Shown here piece by piece: positions 14,852 to 23,036 of a stretch of 35,428 nt of DNA. Positions within the stretch are counted from its first letter, which is position 1. The number at the start of each line of letters is the position of its first letter. The notes beneath the pieces were generated by a model. It ran no database searches and was not told the DNA's origin. It saw only the letters and a program-made list of their open reading frames with translations. A program made the position numbers and the translations under genes. Source of the stretch: DAIUFH01 sp036844705 (lineage in GTDB: Bacteria; Bacillota; Clostridia; Tissierellales; Tissierellaceae); NCBI GenBank assembly GCA_036844705.1, contig DAIUFH010000016.1, positions 1 to 35,428 on the forward strand. Reading direction: 5' to 3'.

Positions 14852-15460
14852 CTACAACCCTTGCTCAAATAATAGTTTATATTTAAATCTATAATCCTCT
14901 TTACGATTATAAGCTCTTATTTCATCTTTTAAACGCTTAATGTCTCCTTCTAAGCCTAGAGATTCGTCACTCGAGCTTCTAGAAGACATATTATTTGATT
15001 CTTCTTTGGAATGGTAACTTGAATTAATATTTAGGTTGAAGGACTCTAAATAATCATTTCTTATATTTGACATTCTGCCATACTTGCTTTTAGTTCCATT
15101 TTCTATATCTGAAATTTCACTATCATCTTTTTCTATATCATTAAAAACAGATGGTATGCTACCTTCATCTACAACTCTAATCTCAATATCTTCATTGAAA
15201 CTCGGATAGATTTCACCTTCAACCCTTAAAATTTCTTTATCTTCAGAAAGAGTAAATTCTAATTTCCCATCATCTTTATTTAGCCTATCATCTTCTACAT
15301 AAAACAATGGATTTGTAAACCCTGTTTCGAGTGATAAATTTACATTTAATCCACTATTCCAATATGCATAACCAACCCCCATAGCCCCAAAAGCTACTAT
15401 CATTGAAATATACAATATTGTCATCTTACTATTTATTCTACTGTGTTTCCTTTTCCTCAC
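14852..15460 (-). CDS. Small SipW-type secreted protein, function unknown
   Basis: A protein of about 203 residues. A basic N-terminus (RKRKHSR) and the hydrophobic TILYISMIVAFGAMGVG are followed by YAYW, giving the GYxxW signal end shared with two neighbours. The mature part opens with NVNLSLETGFTNPLFYVEDD, a TasA-like first strand, and continues through a strand-rich first half into a polar, Ser-rich C-terminal half ending YRFKYKLLFEQGL. I take the GTG at 15460 as the start because GGGGG lies seven bases upstream; the GTG at 15466 is too close to it. It directly follows the response regulator gene. It could be a minor fibre component or a TapA-like accessory, but there is no sequence proof. 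Confidence 0.65.
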   Translation of the reverse strand: MRKRKHSRINSKMTILYISMIVAFGAMGVGYAYWNSGLNVNLSLETGFTNPLFYVEDDRLNKDDGKLEFTLSEDKEILRVEGEIYPSFNEDIEIRVVDEGSIPSVFNDIEKDDSEISDIENGTKSKYGRMSNIRNDYLESFNLNINSSYHSKEESNNMSSRSSSDESLGLEGDIKRLKDEIRAYNRKEDYRFKYKLLFEQGL

Positions 15461-15473
15461 AATCACACCCCCA

Positions 15474-16091
15474 CTAAAAGTTTACTGTATGATTTACTAA
15501 TAAAGCTGCCTGGGTTCTATGCTCCAATTCCAGTTTTGATAATATATTGCTAACATGTTTTTTAACGGTATGCTCCGAAATAAATAAATTTTTAGCTATT
15601 TCGCAATTGCTTAATCCCTTTCCTAATTCAACTAAAACATCACTTTCTCTTGGTGTTAGTTGAGCTAAATAACTATCAGCCTTAGAATTGGCGGTTTTAT
15701 ACCTTATCACTTCTGGATCAATAAATTTTCTACCTCTAAGAACTACATGAATTGCATATAGTATATCCTCTGCAAATGCCTCTTTAAGTATGTAGCCATC
15801 TACATTCACTTCCTCTGCCCGCATATAATCTTCTTTCTTTACCGATGAAGTAAGTATAAGAAATTTTGTTTTCACTCCCCTTCTCCTGGAGCTTTTAACT
15901 ATATCTAATCCGTCCTCATTGCCTAAGTTAAGATCAACAATTGCTAATTCGGGCTTCTCCATTTGTATTAAATTCACTGCTTCATCTACAGTAGAAGCCT
16001 CAAGTACTTTTTCTATGTCTTCTTCAAATGATAAGGTAGATGTTATGCCCTTTCTTACTAGGGGGTGATCATCCACTATTAAAATTCTCAT
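15474..16091 (-). CDS. NarL/LuxR-family response regulator
   Basis: 205 residues. The receiver domain has the acidic pair in LIVDDHPLVRKG, the phospho-acceptor Asp53 (AIVDLNLG) and the Lys switch region (GYILKEAF). The C-terminal LuxR-type helix-turn-helix spans about residues 140-200, with LTPRESDVLVELGKGLSNCEIAKNLF split across its first two helices and TVKKHVSNILSKL as the recognition helix. It overlaps the stop of the sensor kinase gene by four bases, the usual cognate-pair layout. It probably regulates the adjacent surface-protein genes; dyads upstream of the TasA-like and SLH genes are candidate sites. Confidence 0.93.
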   Translation of the reverse strand: MRILIVDDHPLVRKGITSTLSFEEDIEKVLEASTVDEAVNLIQMEKPELAIVDLNLGNEDGLDIVKSSRRRGVKTKFLILTSSVKKEDYMRAEEVNVDGYILKEAFAEDILYAIHVVLRGRKFIDPEVIRYKTANSKADSYLAQLTPRESDVLVELGKGLSNCEIAKNLFISEHTVKKHVSNILSKLELEHRTQAALLVNHTVNF

Positions 16092-17782
16092 ACTGTAGCT
16101 TCCTCTCCTTTCTCTTTTACACCATTAATAGGTACATCCACTTCAATTCTGGTACCTTTGCCCCTAGCACTAATTATTTTAATATCTCCATTTAAAAATT
16201 CTGTAAGCTGATATAAGTTCTGAATACCCAACCCCTTGGTTTCTTGAGTTTTTAACTTGCTCAAGTCAAATCCTACTCCATCATCAATTATATTTAACTC
16301 TACACTTTCTTTTTCTATTTCCAAACTAATATCAATATTATTAGGTTTACCATGTCGTACAGCATTTCCAACACCTTCACAAATCATTCTATAAAAGGCC
16401 TTTTTTTGACTAATTGACAACAATTCTTCATTGCCTTTTATATAAAAAGGAATATTTATATCATTGTATCTCTTTATTTCTTCGATATATTTATTGATAT
16501 TAGATTTAAAACTATTTAACCCAAACCTTTTCCAGCTTAAACCATATATTTTTTCTCTTAGTTCCTTCATTACACTATCAGTGGTTGACCTTATACTATC
16601 TAATTCGTTCTCAATCTCACTAGAGCTAATCTTTTCCACTTTTTTCATAAGTGCAAATATACCACAAGACATACTAAATAATCTTTGCAATACGCTATCA
16701 TGTATCTCATTAGCTATTCTGTTCTGTTCCTCAGAGATCAATAATCTATCACTTATTTCCTCTAGATAGAACCTTTCAAATGCAAAAGAAATCAACTCTG
16801 ACAAAAATTCAATTTGATACAGATTATCTTTATAGATAATACTTTCTTTATCATTGTTGGATTCAAAGCCCAAAATACCGTATTCTGAATAGTTGGATTC
16901 AACCTTCATTAGTATGAACCTTTTGCTATATAAGCTTATTTCTACAGGCTCCTTAGAATCTAATAAATTCTTAACTTCGGATAGAATTCTTTCTGCAATT
17001 GCATTTACAATTGAGCTATCCCCATCTGATATCATCTTATAAATTTCTTCAGTCATATCATAATAAAAAACTAAATTTGTCTTAGTTATTTTCTTTACAT
17101 TGTCAAATAATAACTTAATAATGCCTTCTTTATTACCCTGATTGGTCAGTATATTTATTGATTGATACAATGCTTTTATATGATCTATAGAATCCATAAT
17201 TGTTAAGTTAGCTGACTCTAATTGTTTATTAACTTCTTCAAGGCTTTTACTCTTTTCCTTGGTCTTTTTCACATATATAGCCAATACTTGTATTGCTGCT
17301 ATTATCATTATTAAACTCAAGATAAGGCTGGATTCATTCCTAATTAAGTTTAAATAATCTACTCTAATTTCAGTACTAAAGTATATAATTGTAGTTATTA
17401 TACATATATAGGATAATATGTTTATTAAACAATATTTGTAATTAAGAAATACTGAGCTTATCAATATAGTATTTAAGGTATACCAGATAAATGGACTGCT
17501 AATCCCCCCTGATGGAATTAGTAATACAGAGTTACCTAAAGTCTCTATAAGCAATAGCTTATTTATCACGCTGGTGGAGTTTTCAAATATTAAATAAAGA
17601 TATGATAAAATTATTGCCGCTACTGAAAGACAACCAATAATAATTATTTTCCGGCCTATTGTGTGTTCTGGCTGATTCAGTAAATAAAATATCGAAGTAA
17701 TTAATAATGATATATACCTATAAATAAATAGTATCTTAGATTCTTCAAGTTTACCCTTAAAAAAAGATAATTTATTTAGCAT
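16088..17782 (-). CDS. NarL-type sensor histidine kinase with membrane and GAF-like regions
   Basis: 564 residues. About five to six membrane segments occupy residues 20-170. A short coiled coil and a GAF-like segment of about 130 residues follow (around 210-340). The HisKA_3 dimerisation box is NRIANEIHDSVLQRL with phospho-acceptor His361. The ATPase domain shows GVGNAVRHGK (N box), IIDDGVGFD (G1) and KGLGIQNL (G2). The family phosphorylates NarL-type regulators, and the overlapping downstream gene is one. The signal is unknown; with no large external sensor domain, the membrane block or the GAF segment may sense it. The ATG at 17782 follows AAAAGGGGCG. It is the first gene behind a c-di-GMP-II-like riboswitch and terminator, so its expression is expected to respond to this second messenger. 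Confidence 0.93.
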   Translation of the reverse strand: MLNKLSFFKGKLEESKILFIYRYISLLITSIFYLLNQPEHTIGRKIIIIGCLSVAAIILSYLYLIFENSTSVINKLLLIETLGNSVLLIPSGGISSPFIWYTLNTILISSVFLNYKYCLINILSYICIITTIIYFSTEIRVDYLNLIRNESSLILSLIMIIAAIQVLAIYVKKTKEKSKSLEEVNKQLESANLTIMDSIDHIKALYQSINILTNQGNKEGIIKLLFDNVKKITKTNLVFYYDMTEEIYKMISDGDSSIVNAIAERILSEVKNLLDSKEPVEISLYSKRFILMKVESNYSEYGILGFESNNDKESIIYKDNLYQIEFLSELISFAFERFYLEEISDRLLISEEQNRIANEIHDSVLQRLFSMSCGIFALMKKVEKISSSEIENELDSIRSTTDSVMKELREKIYGLSWKRFGLNSFKSNINKYIEEIKRYNDINIPFYIKGNEELLSISQKKAFYRMICEGVGNAVRHGKPNNIDISLEIEKESVELNIIDDGVGFDLSKLKTQETKGLGIQNLYQLTEFLNGDIKIISARGKGTRIEVDVPINGVKEKGEEATV

Positions 17783-17849
17783 AAAAAATATAACGCCCCT
17801 TTTAAAAACTCAAGGTACTAGGTCTTAGTTATTATTTCCATTTATGCAA

Positions 17850-17890
17850 AATAAAACCCAATCTATAAATAATATTATTCATAGATTGGG
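17850..17890 (-). terminator. Riboswitch expression platform: intrinsic terminator
   Basis: On the minus strand CCCAATCTAT and ATAGATTGGG form a 10-bp stem that can extend inward through AATAAT/ATTATT, followed by TTTTATTTT. The first CCC is shared with the conserved ACCGACC end of the upstream aptamer, so the two structures can compete. Confidence 0.85.
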
Positions 17891-17957
17891 TCGGTTGCGC
17901 AACTGACTCCTCATATGCTAAGCGCCCACATTTGCACATGAATCCTCGTCCCCCAGT
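17886..17957 (-). ncRNA. c-di-GMP-II-type riboswitch aptamer
   Basis: The leader RNA contains GUGGGCGCUU and, about 20 bases later, GUUGCGCAACCGACC. The c-di-GMP-II aptamer of Clostridium acetobutylicum, as I recall it, has UUGGGCACUU and AGUAGUGCAACCGACC. The paired elements covary: GCAC/GUGC there, GCGC/GCGC here. The 5' hairpin (CAU-GUGCAA-AUG) and the single-stranded GGGAC-GAGG region also have equivalents in position. It lies between a sigma-A promoter and an intrinsic terminator, upstream of the sensor kinase and the surface-protein locus. Whether ligand turns the genes on or off cannot be read with certainty; overlap of the aptamer 3' end with the terminator favours ON. Confidence 0.78.
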
Positions 17958-17969
17958 TCAATTATCCTA

Positions 17970-17998
17970 ATTTTAACAGCATATCTTATAAATGTCAA
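17970..17998 (-). promoter_or_regulatory. Sigma-A promoter of the riboswitch-controlled surface locus
   Basis: On the minus strand a perfect TTGACA (17998-17993) and TAAAAT (17975-17970) are 17 bases apart. The expected start near 17963 lies just before the aptamer. Confidence 0.8.
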
Positions 17999-18176
17999 GG
18001 TTGGAATATATCCCTTATTATCATAATTTGTATTTTATCTTATTATTTTCTAAATTTATTTCGATAGTTATATTCAATTATTGACACTTTTATCTATACT
18101 AATACAGAAACTTGTCATATAAGACCAAAATTATTATGTTTAGTCCTATAAATTTAGGTAATATATATAGTACAAA

Positions 18177-18191
18177 TGATAATCGTTATCA
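18177..18191 (+). promoter_or_regulatory. Fur-box-like palindrome before the PDH operon
   Basis: TGATAATCGTTATCA matches the 7-1-7 Fur consensus TGATAATNATTATCA at all but one position. It is a poorer match to the PerR box. It lies about 35 bases before the first start codon, close to where transcription would begin if TATAGT (18166-18171) is the -10. An alternative promoter, TTGTCA (18112-18117) with TATGTT 17 bases later, would place it in the leader. Confidence 0.6.
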
Positions 18192-18223
18192 ATAGGAGTA
18201 TAAATATATAAGGAGGAAAGCGT

Positions 18224-19306
18224 ATGCGACTTGAAGATTACAACCCACTAGAAAATACTCAATATTCAATATTAGACCCAAGTGGAAATATCTTAAAGGA
18301 AGAAGATGTTCCTAACCTTACTGATGAAGAATTATTGTATCTATATAAAACTATGCTGTTTACAAGGACAATTGACGAAAAATCTTTATCCTGGCAAAGG
18401 CAAGGTAGAATGCTTACCTATGCTCCAAATACAGGTCAGGAAGCAGCTCAGGTTGGCAGTGCATATCCAATGGAGAAAGGAGATTGGTTAGTGCCTGCCT
18501 TTAGAGAATTGGGAGCATGGTTAGTTAGAGGCATTCCATTAAAGAATATACTGCTATATTGGTATGGCAATGAGTGGGGTAGCTATATGCCTGAAGATGT
18601 TAATGTGTTGCCAGTATCAATTCCTATAGCTTCTCAACTTCAACATGCCACAGGAATTGGCATGGCTAACAATATCAAAGGAGAGAAAAATGTTGTTCTA
18701 ACCTATGTAGGAGATGGTGGTACTTCTCATGGAGACTTCCACGAAGCCCTAAACTTTGCCGCAGTGTTTAAGGCACCTGTAGTATTTATTATACAGAATA
18801 ACCAATATGCTATATCTACGAGAAGGGTTATACAGACTGCCAGCAAAACTTTAGCGCAAAAAGCAATTGCATATGAAATGCCAGGAATACAGGTTGATGG
18901 AAATGATATACTTGCTATGTATGTGGCTACCAAAGAGGCTATTGATAGAGCTAGAAAAGATGAAGGTCCTACTCTTATAGAGGCATTCACATATCGTCTT
19001 GCTGCTCATACAACTTCAGATGACCCTACTAAATATCGTGAAAACAATGAAGTTGAAGAGTGGAAACTTAAAGACCCTATCTTGAGATTTAAACTTTACC
19101 TTCAAAATAAGGGTATTTTAAATGAAGAATTAGACGAAAAAATGAAGAGTGAATTAGAGCAAGAGGTGTTATCTACCTTTGCTGCTATTGAAGACAAATC
19201 GGATACCGAAATTGAAGATATTTTTAAATATCATTTTGAAGTAATGCCTTCTCAATTGGAGGAACAGCTTAAAGAGTATAAATCCTTTTTAGAAGGAGGT
19301 AAATAA
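18224..19306 (+). CDS. pdhA: Pyruvate (2-oxoacid) dehydrogenase E1 alpha subunit
   Basis: 360 residues. The thiamine-diphosphate motif begins GDGGTSHGDFHEALNFA at residue 163 and ends QNNQYAIS. YRLAAHTTSDDPTKYR carries the phosphorylation-loop region. MPEDVN and the N-terminal LDPSGNILKEEDVPNLT resemble Bacillus PdhA more than branched-chain E1 alpha. It decarboxylates a 2-oxoacid and passes the acyl group to the E2 lipoyl arm. The ATG follows AAGGAGG. It is first in a four-gene operon (E1 alpha, E1 beta, E2, E3) with gaps of 1, 13 and 15 bases. A full complex is less common in strict anaerobes, which normally use pyruvate:ferredoxin oxidoreductase. A branched-chain or acetoin substrate cannot be excluded. 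Confidence 0.88.
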   Translation: MRLEDYNPLENTQYSILDPSGNILKEEDVPNLTDEELLYLYKTMLFTRTIDEKSLSWQRQGRMLTYAPNTGQEAAQVGSAYPMEKGDWLVPAFRELGAWLVRGIPLKNILLYWYGNEWGSYMPEDVNVLPVSIPIASQLQHATGIGMANNIKGEKNVVLTYVGDGGTSHGDFHEALNFAAVFKAPVVFIIQNNQYAISTRRVIQTASKTLAQKAIAYEMPGIQVDGNDILAMYVATKEAIDRARKDEGPTLIEAFTYRLAAHTTSDDPTKYRENNEVEEWKLKDPILRFKLYLQNKGILNEELDEKMKSELEQEVLSTFAAIEDKSDTEIEDIFKYHFEVMPSQLEEQLKEYKSFLEGGK

Positions 19307-19307
19307 A

Positions 19308-20288
19308 ATGACCAATACGCTAAATATAGTTCAAGCCGTTAACCAGGCTTTAATGAATGAAATGGACATTGACAATACAATTGTTGTATATGGTGAAGAT
19401 GTTGGTGTTGAAGGCGGAGTATTTAGAGCTACAATTGATTTGCAAAAAAAATATGGTGTTGAAAGAGTTTTTGATAGCCCTCTTGCCGAATCAGCCATAG
19501 TTGGTACTGCAGTAGGCATGGCAATCAACGGCTTAAAGCCCGTTGTAGAAATGCAATTTTCGGGGTTCTCCTATCCAGCATTTAACCAGATAATTAATCA
19601 TGTGGCTAGAATGAGAACCCGTTCTAGGGGGAGGTACAATCTTCCTATGGTTATAAGAGCTCCTTACGGTGGTGGAATCAGAGCACTGGAGCATCACTCT
19701 GAAAGTACGGAGGCACTTTATGCTCACATACCTGGACTAAAGGTTGTGATTCCTTCTACACCTTATGATGCTAAAGGACTTCTAATAGCTGCTATAAGGG
19801 ATCCGGACCCTGTACTATTCTGGGAACCAAAACGAATATATCGAGCATTCAAGCAGGAGGTTCCAGAGGGAGTTTATGAAATTCCTATAGGAAAGGCTAA
19901 AACTCTGGAGGAAGGTACTGATATTACGGTTGTTACCTGGGGAGCAATGGTCTGGGATGTTCAAAAGGCAGCCCAGATTGTTAAGGATAAAGGTATTAAA
20001 CCTGAAATTATAGATTTAAGAACAATTTCACCTATGGACAGAGAAAGCTTCGTTGAATCTGTCAAAAAGACCGGCAGAATACTAGTTGTCCATGAAGCTC
20101 CTAAAACCTTGGGAGTTGGTGCAGAAATAATCTCAATTATAAATGAAAAAGCCTTCTTATATTTAGAAGCACCTCCTACAAGATTAACAGGCTTTGACAC
20201 TACCTTCCCTCTTCCAAGAGGAGAACACCACTATATTCCTAGCCCTGAAAGAATCGCCAAGGCTATGGTCGATGTAGTGAAATATTAA
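19308..20288 (+). CDS. pdhB: Pyruvate (2-oxoacid) dehydrogenase E1 beta subunit
   Basis: 326 residues, the usual length. It provides the second half of the E1 active site: VVYGEDVGVEGGVFRAT, FDSPLAESAIVGTAVGMA, and APYGGGIRALEHHSESTEA with the active-site His region. The C-terminal transketolase-like domain includes ITVVTWGAMVWD and VVHEAPKTLGVGAEI. It starts one base after E1 alpha, with AGGAGGTAAATAA before the ATG. Together the two form the alpha2-beta2 E1. Confidence 0.92.
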   Translation: MTNTLNIVQAVNQALMNEMDIDNTIVVYGEDVGVEGGVFRATIDLQKKYGVERVFDSPLAESAIVGTAVGMAINGLKPVVEMQFSGFSYPAFNQIINHVARMRTRSRGRYNLPMVIRAPYGGGIRALEHHSESTEALYAHIPGLKVVIPSTPYDAKGLLIAAIRDPDPVLFWEPKRIYRAFKQEVPEGVYEIPIGKAKTLEEGTDITVVTWGAMVWDVQKAAQIVKDKGIKPEIIDLRTISPMDRESFVESVKKTGRILVVHEAPKTLGVGAEIISIINEKAFLYLEAPPTRLTGFDTTFPLPRGEHHYIPSPERIAKAMVDVVKY

Positions 20289-20301
20289 AGGAGGTAATAT
20301 C

Positions 20302-21603
20302 ATGAAATTTGAATTTCGTTTTCCCGATATAGGCGAAGGCATCCATGAGGGTGTCATTATGAAGTGGTTAGTTGATGAAGGTGATATTATAAATGAGGGC
20401 GATTCATTAGCAGAGGTAGAAACTGATAAAGTAACTACAGAAATTCCCTCGCCTAAATCAGGTAAAGTATTGGAACTAAAAGCTTCAAAGGGTGAAAAGA
20501 TAAATGTAGGTCAGGTATTTATTACCATAGAAATCTCTGATACAGAAGAGTCAACCATAACCAAAGAAGTTGTAGAAGAGGAAACTGCAGGTGTAGTGGG
20601 AGAAGTAATAGCTTCCTCTATGGTTATACCTTCCAGCACAGAAAATATAGTTGTCCAACCTAAGGCTACAAAAAACAAAGTTCTAGCGACTCCGGTTGCT
20701 AGAAAGCTTGCTAAAGACTTAGGTGTTGATATAAATACAATCAAGGGTACTGGTCCTAATGGAAGAGTTATGAAAGAGGATATCTACAATGCTGGGAAGA
20801 ATACTAATACCACTGAGGAAGGAGTAAATGTTAAATCTGAATCTCAGCAGACTTACGCATATAAGGTACCTGTTAGTGAACCTATAGTTGTAGCTGATGA
20901 AAGAATTGAAAAAATCCCACTTACTAGAATTCGTAAGACCATCGCAGATAGAATGACTCAATCTAGGTTTTCAATTCCTCATACTACTGCCATGGATGAA
21001 ATAGAAATCTCTAAGCTGGTCGAATTTAGAAAAAGATATAAAGACACTTTAAAGGAAGAAGATATAAATCTAACCTATATACCATTTATTATTAAAGCAG
21101 TAATAATTGCATTAAAGAAACTTCCAGAATTTAATTCATCTCTTGATATGGAAAAAGAAGAGCTTATATTAAAGTATTTTTACCATATAGGCATTGCTAC
21201 AGATACTCAAAGAGGACTTATGGTACCAGTTTTAAGGGATGCTGATAAGCTGAGTGTTGTTGAGCTTGCTAAAGCAGTTCAGGATATCAGTATGAAAGCA
21301 AAGGAAAATACGATTGAATTAAGTGAATTAAAGGGAAGCTCCTTCACAATTACCAATTATGGTTCCATTGGCGGATACTATGGTATACCTATAATTAATT
21401 ATCCTGAATCCGCAGTATTGGGTCTTGGTAGAATCGTGAAGAAGCCTATTGTAAATGATGAGGATGATGTTGTAGTTGCACATGTACTGCCTATTTCACT
21501 ATCCTATGACCATAGAATAATTGATGGTGCAAGTGGAGTTAAATTTATAAATATTCTTAAGGAATTGCTTACAGACCCTGATAAGTTGTTATTAAGGGCA
21601 TAA
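20302..21603 (+). CDS. pdhC: Dihydrolipoamide acyltransferase E2
   Basis: 433 residues. A single N-terminal lipoyl domain carries the modified Lys43 in EVETDKVTTEIPSP. A variable linker follows, then a peripheral E1/E3-binding domain at about 125-165 (ATPVARKLAKDLGVDI, GTGPNGRVMKEDI), a second linker, and the catalytic acyltransferase domain ending in LSYDHRIIDGASG with His404 and Asp408. It forms the core of the complex and transfers acyl groups to CoA. The ATG follows AAAGGAGG. It lies between the E1 beta and E3 genes. E2 specificity (acetyl versus branched acyl) is not evident from sequence alone. Confidence 0.92.
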   Translation: MKFEFRFPDIGEGIHEGVIMKWLVDEGDIINEGDSLAEVETDKVTTEIPSPKSGKVLELKASKGEKINVGQVFITIEISDTEESTITKEVVEEETAGVVGEVIASSMVIPSSTENIVVQPKATKNKVLATPVARKLAKDLGVDINTIKGTGPNGRVMKEDIYNAGKNTNTTEEGVNVKSESQQTYAYKVPVSEPIVVADERIEKIPLTRIRKTIADRMTQSRFSIPHTTAMDEIEISKLVEFRKRYKDTLKEEDINLTYIPFIIKAVIIALKKLPEFNSSLDMEKEELILKYFYHIGIATDTQRGLMVPVLRDADKLSVVELAKAVQDISMKAKENTIELSELKGSSFTITNYGSIGGYYGIPIINYPESAVLGLGRIVKKPIVNDEDDVVVAHVLPISLSYDHRIIDGASGVKFINILKELLTDPDKLLLRA

Positions 21604-21618
21604 AGGACAGGTGATTGA

Positions 21619-22992
21619 ATGAGTAAGTATGATATCGTGATTATAGGAGGAGGTCCTGGAGGATATGTGTCCGCCATCAAGGCGGCCCAACTTGGTGCAA
21701 AGGTGGCAGTTGTTGAAAGAGATAGATTAGGTGGAATCTGCTTAAACTGGGGGTGTATTCCTACAAAATCGCTATTGATAAGCGCAAAGCATTATTTGGA
21801 TGTATTAAGAAGCCAGGACTTCGGAGTTGTTGGAGTAGATAAAGAAAATATTTCGATAGATTGGAAGCTTATGCTCAATCGTAAAGATACTGTAGTAAAC
21901 AAGCTTGTATCTGGCATTAGTATGCTCTTTAAGAAAAATAAGATCGACTTTTACAATGGTAATGCCAAGGTAATCAATAAAAATAGAATTGAAGTAAATG
22001 ATCAAATTTTAGAAACTGTTAATCTAATTATTGCCACTGGTTCTACTAGTAATTTCCCTGATATTTCAGGACTCAAAGAAGCTATAAGTTCCGGTAAAGC
22101 AATGGATAGCAAGGCAGCTTTACAATTAGAAAACATTCCTAAGGAATTGATTATTGTTGGTAATAACACCTATGCTATTGAATTTGCTACATTATTTAAC
22201 GCTATTGGGTCAAATGTAAAGTTAATTCATAACGCAGAACAAATCATACCTTATGGAGAACCTGAAATAGCTAAAACGTTGGAAAGACAGCTTAAAAAAG
22301 ATGGACTGAAGATTTCCAAGGGTACTGTTAAAGCCTTTACTAATGAGGGTGTATTAGTTAAAGAGAAAGGAGAAAAGATATATACCGCTGATAAATATAT
22401 TATATTTCTTGGTATGAAGGCAAATACAGAAGGATTTGAGAATCTTAATCTTAAGTTAGATTCTAAAGGATTTATTGAAACCAATAATAAGATGGAGACA
22501 AATATTCCTGGTATTTATGCAATTGGAGATGTAAATGGTAAATATCCTTTAGCCCATGTAGCATCAGCTGAAGGCATAGTGGCAGCTGAAAATATTATGG
22601 GAGTTAAAAGTAAATTGAATTATAACCTCGTGCCTCAAGTGGTGTATTCATTTCCAGAAATGGCAAGCGTGGGATTAACGGAAGAACAAGCTAAGAGAAA
22701 AGGTCATGATTTCAGGGTAAGTAAATTTCCATTATCAGCTAACGGTATGGCAATTGCAGAGGGTGAAACTGTTGGATTTGTAAAGATTATAGCTGATAAT
22801 CAATATGGAGAGATAATTGGCGTTCATATCTTTGGCAGTGATGCGGCCAATATGATATCCAAAGCCGTAGCCATAATGCAGCTTGAGGGAACAGTTTATG
22901 ATTTGGCAAAAACCATACACCCTCATCCTACCTTCTCAGAAGCAATTGTAGAAGCTGCATTTGGAGCAATAGATAAACCTATCCATATATAA
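21619..22992 (+). CDS. lpdA: Dihydrolipoamide dehydrogenase E3
   Basis: 457 residues. The N-terminal FAD fold has IIGGGPGGYVSAI. The redox disulfide is GGICLNWGCIPTKS (Cys41 and Cys46). The C-terminal interface domain ends with HPHPTFSEAI, giving the catalytic His436 and Glu441. It reoxidises the lipoyl arm with NAD+. The ATG follows GGACAGGTGA. The NAD-binding motif in the middle reads IIVGNNTYAIEFATLF; the usual second glycine of GxGxxG is replaced by Asn-Asn-Thr, which departs from the norm and might alter NAD binding. It is last in the operon, and a strong terminator follows. Confidence 0.92.
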   Translation: MSKYDIVIIGGGPGGYVSAIKAAQLGAKVAVVERDRLGGICLNWGCIPTKSLLISAKHYLDVLRSQDFGVVGVDKENISIDWKLMLNRKDTVVNKLVSGISMLFKKNKIDFYNGNAKVINKNRIEVNDQILETVNLIIATGSTSNFPDISGLKEAISSGKAMDSKAALQLENIPKELIIVGNNTYAIEFATLFNAIGSNVKLIHNAEQIIPYGEPEIAKTLERQLKKDGLKISKGTVKAFTNEGVLVKEKGEKIYTADKYIIFLGMKANTEGFENLNLKLDSKGFIETNNKMETNIPGIYAIGDVNGKYPLAHVASAEGIVAAENIMGVKSKLNYNLVPQVVYSFPEMASVGLTEEQAKRKGHDFRVSKFPLSANGMAIAEGETVGFVKIIADNQYGEIIGVHIFGSDAANMISKAVAIMQLEGTVYDLAKTIHPHPTFSEAIVEAAFGAIDKPIHI

Positions 22993-22999
22993 ATGTATT

Positions 23000-23036
23000 G
23001 AATGTCATTGGGATATACCCAGTGACATTCATTTTA
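23000..23036 (+). terminator. Terminator of the PDH operon
   Basis: GAATGTCATTGGG and CCCAGTGACATTC form a 13-bp stem with one G-T pair, followed by ATTTTA. It also lies at the end of the convergent metQ gene. Confidence 0.88.

Noticed and set aside
17886..17957. Alternative riboswitch classes (ZTP, guanidine, THF, c-di-GMP-I)
   Set aside because: The conserved cores of those classes do not appear; the GGGCGCUU and GCGCAACCGACC arrangement fits c-di-GMP-II best.
18081..18110. TTGACA at 18081 as the PDH promoter
   Set aside because: No acceptable -10 lies at 16-18 bases (TACAGA is poor); downstream candidates are equal or better, so I did not list it.
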